64,000 bases of DNA from GCA-016699835 sp964543905 (GTDB lineage Bacteria; Planctomycetota; Phycisphaerae; Phycisphaerales; UBA1924), in assembly GCA_964543905.1 (NCBI GenBank), contig CAZIZO010000004.1, forward strand, positions 186,001 to 250,000, in the 5' to 3' direction. The notes beneath the pieces are model-generated. The model was not told the DNA's origin, made no database searches, and was given only the letters and a program-made list of their open reading frames with translations. The position numbers and the translations under genes are program-made. Shown here in pieces: positions 52,443-59,705 of the stretch; positions within the stretch are counted from its first letter, which is position 1; each line of letters begins with the position of its first letter.

Positions 52443-53513
52443 TCATCCGATCTCCTCCCCGCACTCCGGGCACTTCCCACCCCATTTCAGCCCGCGCAGG
52501 CTGTATCCACACGCTCGGCAAGGACGCTCCGTCACGATCTCACGCCCCAGCCCAGGCCCCGCCCCCGCCAGGTGCGCCCGCCGCTCCATCTCCGCCCGAT
52601 CCTTCAGCCGTTGGTCCCGCGCCTTCAACTCCATGTGGTTCGCCAGCGCCCATCGCGTCATCGATCCCAACTGGAAGAGCCCAATCACGAACAGCCCCAG
52701 CCCCACCACAAAACTCCCCATCAGCAAAACGCCCAACGTCGCCACGCCGAACGAAAGTGCCGGCACCGTTCCCGCGAACGCAAAGCATCCGATCGACACG
52801 GGCCCCGCAACGCTCAGCGAGAACGCCGCCACCCGCATCCGCATCGCCAGCCCGTCGTCGTTCGCCCACGACGCAATCCTCGAAACATGCAGCGCCAGCG
52901 GCGCCAGCCCAAAGAACGTCCCCAGCCCACACCCGAGCGCCAGCCCCCAGACCAACTTCGCAAAGCCCGTCGCCGGCGCGCCGGGCGTCGCAATCGCCGC
53001 CACCGCCGTCAGCACCATCGCCACGGGGGCGCAGGCGAGCATCCCTCGCGCCGACCACCGGCTCCCCGACCATTCCCGCGTCAAGTTGATCCCCGTCCCC
53101 TTCGTCAGCCGACGCGGCGCCGTCACCACCCACACGCTCCACACCCACCCGCATCCCACCACAAACAACACCCCGGCCAGCGTCGCCACCCCCGCCGCGC
53201 CCTGACCGCCCACCTGCCACACCAGCATCGGCACCAGCATCGCCAGCGCCACCACGCACCCCGCCATCACGTTCGCCGCGATTCGCAACTCCTCCAGGTA
53301 ATCCCGCGGCGCCTCCACCAGCGTTTCACCCTTGCGGCTTACGGAACGCTTGATCGACGTCCCGCATTCCGGACACGCCCCCCCCGTCCGCAACCCCTTC
53401 AGCGCATACCCGCACCTCCGGCACGTCCGTTCGTCGATGATCACCGCGCCCCCGTGCACATCGACCGTCGGCAATGTCCGCACGTGATGCATGGGTCTCG
53501 CCACTCCGACCAT
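52443..53513 (-). CDS. multi-span membrane protein with a zinc ribbon at each end
   Basis: 356 residues. An N-terminal zinc ribbon (about 31-51) of form CxxCGYxLxGL...GGxCPECG, about six membrane segments between residues 80 and 300, and a second, very similar ribbon at the extreme C-terminus (CRACGYSLRGL, KWGGKCPECGEEIG). Such ribbons are common in planctomycete proteins, usually as a single N-terminal copy. Both ends would face the cytoplasm if the span number is even. Function unknown. The start is uncertain: 53513 or the ATG at 53492. Confidence 0.75.
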   Translation of the reverse strand: MVGVARPMHHVRTLPTVDVHGGAVIIDERTCRRCGYALKGLRTGGACPECGTSIKRSVSRKGETLVEAPRDYLEELRIAANVMAGCVVALAMLVPMLVWQVGGQGAAGVATLAGVLFVVGCGWVWSVWVVTAPRRLTKGTGINLTREWSGSRWSARGMLACAPVAMVLTAVAAIATPGAPATGFAKLVWGLALGCGLGTFFGLAPLALHVSRIASWANDDGLAMRMRVAAFSLSVAGPVSIGCFAFAGTVPALSFGVATLGVLLMGSFVVGLGLFVIGLFQLGSMTRWALANHMELKARDQRLKDRAEMERRAHLAGAGPGLGREIVTERPCRACGYSLRGLKWGGKCPECGEEIG

Positions 53514-53537
53514 CCCCGGTTCGTAGACGCTCCCCTT

Positions 53538-54368
53538 CTACCGCCCCACCCCCGCCAAGGCTTCAACCGCATTTCGGAACATGCGCAATCCCGGGGTATC
53601 CCCCTTCCTCACTCCATGCGATAACCGCGTCCAATATGGATGCCGGGTCCACGACAAATACCGATCCGGGTGCGGCATCAACCCGAAGATCCGCCCGCTC
53701 GGATCGCAGATTCCCGCCACCGCTCCCTCCGACCCGTTGTAGTTGTCCAAATACCGGATCGCGACCTGCCCCTGCGCCTCCAACTTCGGCAGCACGTCAT
53801 GGAACATCGTCGCCAGACGCCCCTCCCCGTGCCCCACGGGCAGCACCTGCACGTCCCTCGCCTCGTCCCCGCTCCAGCCCTCCGCAAGACCTCGCGTCCA
53901 CAGGCACACGCTCTCCCGCTCATACTTCACCGGGACCCATCGGCACACATACCTCGCGTCCTTGTTCTGCGAGAGCGCCACCATCTGCCGAGGCGGCGAC
54001 TCAGGCCATCCGCCCCCCCCCGCCGACCCCATGGACACCTCCAGACCCGGCAGTAGCCCCACCTGCACCAGCACCTGGAACCCGTTGCAGATCCCGATCA
54101 TCGGCACGCCCCGCTCCGCCGCGCCCCGCAACGCCGGATACAACTTCTCCCTCAGTTTCATCGCGAAGATCCGACCGCTCGCCACGTCGTCCCCATACGA
54201 AAATCCCCCCGGAAACGCGATGATGTCCGCACCCTCCACTCGCTCCGGTTCCGCGATCAACGCATCCACGTGCGCCAGTTCAGGCGTCGCGCCCGCCAGT
54301 TCAAACCCGTGGCAAACCTCAATCTCGCAGTTCGTCCCCGCGGCACGCACGACCAGAGCAGTAGGCAT
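53538..54368 (-). CDS. purQ: phosphoribosylformylglycinamidine synthase, glutaminase subunit PurQ
   Basis: 276 residues. A class I glutamine amidotransferase that supplies ammonia in purine synthesis. ALVVRAAGTNCEIEVCHGFE, ADIIAFPGGFSYGDDVASG, the nucleophile elbow in MIGICNGFQVLVQVGLLPG (Cys near 96), and the catalytic His in GLMPHPDRYLSW. It is longer than the usual 225-residue form by an insertion around 130-180. The start at 54368 fits the family N-terminus and a TAAAGT box; M at 54389 is an alternative. purL and purS are not adjacent. Confidence 0.93.
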   Translation of the reverse strand: MPTALVVRAAGTNCEIEVCHGFELAGATPELAHVDALIAEPERVEGADIIAFPGGFSYGDDVASGRIFAMKLREKLYPALRGAAERGVPMIGICNGFQVLVQVGLLPGLEVSMGSAGGGGWPESPPRQMVALSQNKDARYVCRWVPVKYERESVCLWTRGLAEGWSGDEARDVQVLPVGHGEGRLATMFHDVLPKLEAQGQVAIRYLDNYNGSEGAVAGICDPSGRIFGLMPHPDRYLSWTRHPYWTRLSHGVRKGDTPGLRMFRNAVEALAGVGR

Positions 54369-54373
54369 CCTCC

Positions 54374-54379
54374 ACTTTA
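54374..54379 (-). promoter_or_regulatory. TAAAGT -10-like box upstream of purQ
   Basis: On the minus strand TAAAGT ends five bases before the purQ ATG at 54368; the bases between read GGAGG, too close to the start to act as a normal ribosome site. Confidence 0.38.
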
Positions 54380-54434
54380 TGCGGGCCATTTCGGACTCGC
54401 ATCTCCCGCCACCGCCCTTCCCTCCTTCCGCGAC

Positions 54435-55733
54435 TTACGCCCGCCACCTCCGGGCCCACGCCAATCCCGCCTCCATCGTGACCAACACCAGCACCGCCAC
54501 GCACGCCGCGGCTCCCCCCCCCTGATTCCATCGCTCCGTCGCGTCCCGCCATCCCGCCACCCCCGGGATCGCCGTCGCGCCCACCGTCGCCAGCACCAGC
54601 GCCCCGATCAGCGCCCACCGCCGTCCTCCCCGTTCCGCCACCGCCAACCCCACCGCCAACCCCACGATCGGGAGCAGCATGTTCAGGTGCCGATGCGTCG
54701 TCTGCGGCGAAAAGAGCAGCGCCACCGACCACAGCACGCTCCATTCCATCAGCACGAGAGTCCGCTCCGAGCGCTCCCCCTCCTTGCTCGCCTCGCCTCG
54801 ACCGATGAGGACTCCGAATCCCCACACCCGATACCGCCACCATCCGATCACACCCAACACGCACGCGACAACGCCCGTCCCCAGCAGCACGCCTGCCCGA
54901 CCAACTCCAACCCGCTCGCCCCACCGCGCCACCGTACTCGTCACCGACAGGCTGAACCCGCTCGTCACCCCATGGATGTTCGCGCCGCTCCCGCGCTCGG
55001 CCAACCCCGCCATCTCCGGCAAGCCTCGAAACGCCACTCCCAGATACTCAAGATTCCGCTCCCACCCCAGCACCACCGCCGGACCCAAAAGCGCCACGCC
55101 CAGCGCGACCCCGAACGCCCCCGCCGCCCACCACTTCCGCCGCACCAGCAAATACGGCATCAGCACGATCGGCAGGTACTTCACGCCCACCGCCACCCCC
55201 AACGCCGCGCCACTCCACGCCGGCCTCCGCTCAACCCATCGCAACCCCAGCACCACCCCCATCAGCACCAGCAGGTTCGAGTTGCCCCATTGGAACTCAC
55301 TCTTCCACGTCTGCCCAAGCACCACCACCGCGACGCTCGCCATCGCCGCCGTCCGCACGCGCGAAGAGCCAAGCCCAAGTCGGCGCTGCGTCTCGTCACC
55401 GACCAGCCACGCCGTGGTGATCAGCAGCGCCGCCAGCACCAGCGTCCACACGTGCGCCGCCGTCGTCGGCTCCAGCAGCGTCATCGGGCGGAGCACCACC
55501 GCCAGCAGTGGGGGGTAGATGTACCCCCCGTCGTTCACCCGATACAAGTCCTGTCCATCACGCACCGCCACCGCGCCGAAGTAGAAATCAAAGAAGTCCG
55601 CGTTCGGCTGGTCGCCCACGCGAAGACCGCGACTGACAAGCCACGCCAGAAACCCCGCGCCCAGCACCACCAGCGCCACGTCCGCCACGTGCCGCCATCC
55701 CTCCTTGCCCGCGATCGTCGTCCCATCTCGCAC
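54435..55733 (-). CDS. GT87/DUF2029-like membrane glycosyltransferase
   Basis: 432 residues with about ten hydrophobic segments. The pattern, with a first-loop Asp-rich DQPNADFFDFYFGAVAVRDG followed by LYRVNDGGYIYPPLLAVVLR and later QWGNSNLLVLMGVVLGLRW, KYLPIVLMPYLLVRRKWWAA, is that of polyprenyl-phosphate-sugar-dependent mannosyltransferases of family GT87. It would add sugars to lipid or protein on the outer face of the membrane. Start chosen at GTG 55733, eight bases after TACCAT; an ATG at 55823 is possible. Confidence 0.78.
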   Translation of the reverse strand: MRDGTTIAGKEGWRHVADVALVVLGAGFLAWLVSRGLRVGDQPNADFFDFYFGAVAVRDGQDLYRVNDGGYIYPPLLAVVLRPMTLLEPTTAAHVWTLVLAALLITTAWLVGDETQRRLGLGSSRVRTAAMASVAVVVLGQTWKSEFQWGNSNLLVLMGVVLGLRWVERRPAWSGAALGVAVGVKYLPIVLMPYLLVRRKWWAAGAFGVALGVALLGPAVVLGWERNLEYLGVAFRGLPEMAGLAERGSGANIHGVTSGFSLSVTSTVARWGERVGVGRAGVLLGTGVVACVLGVIGWWRYRVWGFGVLIGRGEASKEGERSERTLVLMEWSVLWSVALLFSPQTTHRHLNMLLPIVGLAVGLAVAERGGRRWALIGALVLATVGATAIPGVAGWRDATERWNQGGGAAACVAVLVLVTMEAGLAWARRWRA

Positions 55734-55741
55734 GATCCCGC

Positions 55742-55747
55742 ATGGTA
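55742..55747 (-). promoter_or_regulatory. TACCAT -10-like box upstream of the GT87-like gene
   Basis: On the minus strand TACCAT ends eight bases before the GTG at 55733; supports that start over the longer frame. Confidence 0.35.
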
Positions 55748-55926
55748 GTGGTCGCTCCTCCGCATGGACTGATAACGCCCCGCCACGTCCCGGAACATCC
55801 TTCCCACTCCGAATCTGGGGCATCTGTAACGCCCCATTTCACTCCACCCGCTCGGATTGCTCGGCCTTTCCCGAATTGCGTGGTAGTTTCTACGGTCGGA
55901 TTCCATCCTCCGCCAGGAGAAAGGCC

Positions 55927-57633
55927 ATGCTTCGCAAGACTCGTTTCGTTCCCGCGATCGCGGGCGCGTTCCTCGCGTCCAGCGCGCTCGCCCAGAGCGT
56001 CCAGATCCGCGTCGAGGACGCCAACGGCAATCTGCTCCAGAACGCCTCCCTCGCCCCCGCACAAGCCTGGACCGCCGTCCTCCCCTCCGCCGCTCGACGC
56101 GTCAAAATCCTCCCTTCCAGCACCTCCGTCGACATCGGACGCATCGTCCTCTACGGTGGCCCTCGCCCGGGCGACGTCGACATCTCCATCGGCGGCCCCT
56201 TCGCCCCAGCCTCCGTCGCGCCCACGCCCGCCGGTCGACACCTCGCCGGCCTTATCGCCAACGACCTCTCCAGCGCTCGCCTCTACGGCGCCATCTCGGG
56301 CGCCGTCACCGGCGACATCCTCATCTCCAAAATCTCCCGCTTCGAATCGCGCGGGCCCCTCCAAGGTCAGTTCTTCGCCGACAACACGTTCAACAACGCG
56401 CCCGCCGTCCTCCGCTTTGGCTCCATCTCCTCCTCCACCCTCCTCACCCTCGCCTCCGGCTCCCTCGATTGGCTCGACGTCGCCGGCTCCATGAACGGCC
56501 AAATTTCCCTCCCCAACGGCTCGCTCCACTCCCTCACCATCTCCGGCGACTTCACCGGGAAACTCAACGTCCCCGCGGGTTCCATCGGCCGCCTCGTCGT
56601 CGCCGGTGACATCAACTCCATCTCCCCTCCCGGCGCCCTCTGGCCCATCCGCGCCCGCGACGGCATCAACTTCATCTCCGCCGGGGCCATCAACGCCCAG
56701 ATCACCGCCGGCGCCGACGGTGGTCCCGGCACGCTCGCCTTCCTCCAAACCACCCGCGGCGACTTCGCCGGCGCCCTCTACGCCAAGGGCATCCTTCCCG
56801 TCCAAGGACAACCCGATGCCGGCCTCCGCATCGCACGCCACCTCATCGCACGCACCGACCTCCGCGAACGTGACCTCGCCGCTCCCATCCGCGTCGGCGG
56901 CTCCCTCTTCGGCCAACTCCTCCTCAGCGATCCCGACGGCCTCAAATCCCAGATCATCATCAACGCCAACTTCAACAACTCCATCTGGTCCGCACCCATC
57001 ACCCTCGCCGGCATCGACCGCTTCGCCCCCAAACCCTCCTACTCCACCTGGTCCTCCTCCATCGGCGGCGGCGACGTCGCCCTCGCCCCCTTCGCCCTCC
57101 ACTTCGAAGACTGTTCGCCCCGCGCCACTCGTCCTCCCTTCAACCCCACCGTCTGCAACTACTACGTCAGCGCCTACGGCACCGCGGCCACCACCTCCGT
57201 CATCCTCGATCACTACGGACCCGTCACCATCACCCCTGGTTCAGGCCTCGGCGTCCGTATCTACCGCCGTCCCGTCGGCTCCTGCGATTGGTCCGACGTC
57301 TCCAGCGATTTCACCGCATCCCCCAACGCCAACAACGATCCGCGTTCCGTCCGCGTCGACGCCATCCCCGGTCGCCAAGGCTTCCAAGGTCTCCCGGGAA
57401 CGCCCACCGAGTTCCTCATCAAGCCCGTCCTGCTCGGCTCCGGTCGCAAACTCCTCGTCTGCCTCGACGTCATCGGCAACCCCCCCGTCCGCGACTACAA
57501 CTACGTCCTCTCCGTTCCCGCAGGCCCAGGCTCGCCGCCCCCGCCACCACCACCACCGCCGCCGCCCCCGCCGCCCCCGCCCCCGACCACCACGCCTCCA
57601 AGCGTCATGCCCGTTCCCCCGAGTTCCAAATAG
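55927..57633 (+). CDS. large exported beta-solenoid-like protein with polyproline tract
   Basis: 568 residues. A signal peptide (1-22, ending SSALAQ) and a mature part with runs of short repeats of the form (S)GSLDWLDVAGSMNGQISLPN / GSLHSLTISGDFTGKLNVP / GSIGRLVVAGDIN around 175-235, which suggests stacked beta strands. The C-terminal third has paired Cys (FEDCSPRATR, CNYYVSAYGT) and ends in a run of about 17 prolines then TTTPPSVMPVPPSSK. Unlike four neighbours it has no dockerin-like tail. AGGAG lies seven bases upstream of the ATG. Function unknown. Confidence 0.75.
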   Translation: MLRKTRFVPAIAGAFLASSALAQSVQIRVEDANGNLLQNASLAPAQAWTAVLPSAARRVKILPSSTSVDIGRIVLYGGPRPGDVDISIGGPFAPASVAPTPAGRHLAGLIANDLSSARLYGAISGAVTGDILISKISRFESRGPLQGQFFADNTFNNAPAVLRFGSISSSTLLTLASGSLDWLDVAGSMNGQISLPNGSLHSLTISGDFTGKLNVPAGSIGRLVVAGDINSISPPGALWPIRARDGINFISAGAINAQITAGADGGPGTLAFLQTTRGDFAGALYAKGILPVQGQPDAGLRIARHLIARTDLRERDLAAPIRVGGSLFGQLLLSDPDGLKSQIIINANFNNSIWSAPITLAGIDRFAPKPSYSTWSSSIGGGDVALAPFALHFEDCSPRATRPPFNPTVCNYYVSAYGTAATTSVILDHYGPVTITPGSGLGVRIYRRPVGSCDWSDVSSDFTASPNANNDPRSVRVDAIPGRQGFQGLPGTPTEFLIKPVLLGSGRKLLVCLDVIGNPPVRDYNYVLSVPAGPGSPPPPPPPPPPPPPPPPPTTTPPSVMPVPPSSK

Positions 57634-57651
57634 TGTCGACGACACGCAAAA

Positions 57652-57700
57652 ACGGAGTCAGGGAACGAAGGTCCTCGAGTCCTTCGAATCCCTGCTCCGT
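57652..57700 (+). terminator. long imperfect hairpin after the exported protein gene
   Basis: Three paired blocks (ACGGAG/CTCCGT, CAGGGA/TCCCTG, CGAAGG/CCTTCG) with small bulges, 18 bases past the stop at 57633, followed by CTTCCCC. Probably a terminator, although the U tract is short. Confidence 0.5.
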
Positions 57701-57715
57701 CTTCCCCGGTGAATC

Positions 57716-57743
57716 GGCATCCGCGCGTCTCCGCGCGGATGCC
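57716..57743. repeat. perfect 12-base-pair inverted repeat
   Basis: GGCATCCGCGCG and CGCGCGGATGCC are separated by four bases. Strong RNA hairpin or palindromic protein site between the hairpin terminator and thiL. No U tract follows. Confidence 0.5.
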
Positions 57744-57896
57744 TCGGCCGACTCCTTCTCCTCGCAGCGGGCGATCCTCAGGGTTGGGGGCTGAGGGAGT
57801 GGTGTGGTCTCACGCCTGCTCCGGGATTCTGGCGAGCCGGTGCCAGTCATCCCTCAGTCTCTCAACGTCATCGCCCCGCCCGACTCACGCGCCGAA

Positions 57897-57902
57897 TACC
57901 CT
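57897..57902 (+). promoter_or_regulatory. TACCCT -10-like box upstream of thiL
   Basis: TACCCT ends eight bases before the thiL ATG at 57911; identical to the box at folK. Confidence 0.4.
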
Positions 57903-57910
57903 TCCTCGCG

Positions 57911-58930
57911 ATGCGAGAATCCGAACTGCTTGCCCACATTGCACTTCGGTCCCAGAATCTCGGGATTCGTTTCCCCCACGTCCTCGTCGGGCCAGGCGAT
58001 GATTGCGCCGTCGTGCGAACTCCAAACGCCGACCAACTCCTGCTCACCACCGACCACCTCGTCGAAGGCCGTCACTTCGAGCCCATCGACCTCGCCCACA
58101 AACGCTCGATGCTCGACCTCATCGCCCGAAAAGCCATCGCCCGCTCCATCTCCGACATCGCCGCCATGGGCGGCACGCCCCTCTGCTCCCTCGCCACCGC
58201 CTGCCTCCCGCCCAACTTTCCCCAGGACGCGGCCAACGAACTCTTCGATTCCATGCACACATGGGCCCAGCATTGGAACGCGCCCCTCGTGGGCGGCGAT
58301 ATCTCCTCCTCTGCTCCTTCTCCTGCTTCTCTTCCTCCCCCCCTCGTCCTCACCACCACCGTCCTCGCCACCCCACACAAATCTGGGCCAGTCCTCCGCT
58401 CCACCGCTCGTGCCGGCGATAGCGTCTGGGTCTCCGGACGTCTCGGCGACAGCATGCGCGACCTTCGCCATCTCCGCTTCGAGCCTCGCCTCCACGATGC
58501 CGCCTTCCTCTGCGACACCTTTCGCTCCCCTCGACCACTCCTCCATGCCATGATGGACCTCTCCGACGGCCTCGGCCGCGACGCCGCTCGACTCGCCCAC
58601 GCCTCCGGCCTTCGCCTCGAACTCGACGCCTCCCTCTTCCCCTGCTCGCCGGGTTGCACGTGGCGTCAAGCCCTCGCCGACGGCGAAGACTACGAACTCC
58701 TCTTCACCATGGACCCCGAAATCGCGCCGCATTCCCACATCCTCTCGCGCCGCGATCCTCCCGCCACTCCCTTCACCCGCATCGGCATCGTCCGCCAAGC
58801 CCCTTCCGCAGGCCAGCCCCCAGATCCTCCGCGCCCAGGCCTCGCCTTCGTCCCACCCTCCGGATGCATCGTCAAAGCCCCCGACGGCACCTGGTTCGAC
58901 GCCTCCCATCTGGGCTGGGAGCACACATGA
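57911..58930 (+). CDS. thiL: thiamine-monophosphate kinase ThiL
   Basis: 339 residues. Makes thiamine pyrophosphate from thiamine monophosphate. VLVGPGDDCAVVRTP holds the metal-binding Asp pair, LLTTDHLVEGRHFEPI the next, KAIARSISDIAAMGGTPLCS the conserved helix, APLVGGDISSS the third Asp, and MDLSDGLGRDAARLAHASG the C-terminal domain motif. DGEDYELLFTM is also family-typical. Its stop overlaps tsaE (ATGA), so they are co-translated. No TPP riboswitch was recognised upstream. Confidence 0.94.
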   Translation: MRESELLAHIALRSQNLGIRFPHVLVGPGDDCAVVRTPNADQLLLTTDHLVEGRHFEPIDLAHKRSMLDLIARKAIARSISDIAAMGGTPLCSLATACLPPNFPQDAANELFDSMHTWAQHWNAPLVGGDISSSAPSPASLPPPLVLTTTVLATPHKSGPVLRSTARAGDSVWVSGRLGDSMRDLRHLRFEPRLHDAAFLCDTFRSPRPLLHAMMDLSDGLGRDAARLAHASGLRLELDASLFPCSPGCTWRQALADGEDYELLFTMDPEIAPHSHILSRRDPPATPFTRIGIVRQAPSAGQPPDPPRPGLAFVPPSGCIVKAPDGTWFDASHLGWEHT

Positions 58931-59604
58931 TCTCCCTCACCCGATCCACCTCCAGCCCCGAGCACACCGCCGCACTCGCCCAGGGCCTCGCCGACCTCCT
59001 CGCCTTCACCGACGTCCTCGCCGTCCATGGTCCCCTCGGCGCCGGCAAAACCACCTTCACCCGCGCCCTCGCCCACGCGCTCGGCACACGCCGCGGCCTC
59101 GCCTCCTCGCCCACCTTCGTCTTGATCAACCAATACCCCTTCGAGAACCGCCGCCTCGGCCCGGGCCAACTCATCCACGTCGACGCCTACCGCCTCGCCT
59201 CCGCCGATGACCTCGAATCCCTCGGCTGGGACGCCCTCTTCGATCCCTCCTCCCGCCTCGCTCGCGACAGGTCCATCGCCCTTATCGAATGGGCCGATCG
59301 AATCCAGCAGGCCCTCCCTCCCGACGAGCACCTCGCCTCCCTCTCCATCTCGCCCACCGGCGAGCACGCTCGTGCCTTTCACTTCCGCCTGCCCACCGCC
59401 TGGCAAAGTCGCCCCAACTTTGAGTTGTTCCTTTCCAACCAGCCCACGCGATGCCCCGCGACCCAGGCCTGGGTCGCGCCCACCTCTTCCACCTATCCCT
59501 TCGCCTCCCAGCAGGCGAAGATGGCCGACCTCCACCGCTGGTTCACCGGCGGCTACACCATCTCCCGCGGCATCGAGCCCGACGATGTCCACGAGCCTCA
59601 TTGA
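58927..59604 (+). CDS. tsaE: TsaE tRNA t6A-synthesis ATPase with degenerate YacG-like C-terminal tail
   Basis: 225 residues; TsaE alone is about 150. The P-loop is VHGPLGAGKTTFTRALAHAL (near 35-52), then SSPTFVLINQYPF, HVDAYRLASADDLESLGWDA and ALIEWADRIQQALP. TsaE assists TsaB/TsaD in t6A37 formation. Residues from about 175 onward add a segment CPATQAWVAP...TYPFASQQAK, MADLHRWFTGGYTISRGIE that matches the YacG zinc-ribbon pattern (CPxCg...PFCSxRCKxxDLgrWxxgeYrI), with only the first Cys kept and the other three zinc ligands changed to Thr, Ala and Ala. A fusion of TsaE with a zinc-less YacG relic is the simplest reading. Confidence 0.88.
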   Translation: MISLTRSTSSPEHTAALAQGLADLLAFTDVLAVHGPLGAGKTTFTRALAHALGTRRGLASSPTFVLINQYPFENRRLGPGQLIHVDAYRLASADDLESLGWDALFDPSSRLARDRSIALIEWADRIQQALPPDEHLASLSISPTGEHARAFHFRLPTAWQSRPNFELFLSNQPTRCPATQAWVAPTSSTYPFASQQAKMADLHRWFTGGYTISRGIEPDDVHEPH

Positions 59605-59705
59605 TCCATCCTCGCCGCCGGTCGAGTGCGAACGCGCCGCCGCCTCCGCCCGCGACGCGCCGCGACCCACTCGCCTCCTCGCCCGGCCCTCATGCGTCTC
59701 GGCGC

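Noticed and set aside
57652..57700. TTCGAATCC within a hairpin with complementary ends, resembling a tRNA T-arm and acceptor stem
   Set aside because: Only about 49 bases long, no anticodon or D arm, and the pairing is a single continuous hairpin.
57744..57910. Possible TPP riboswitch before thiL
   Set aside because: The conserved CUGAGA and the second-arm core could not be found; thiL also has a -10-like box right at its start.
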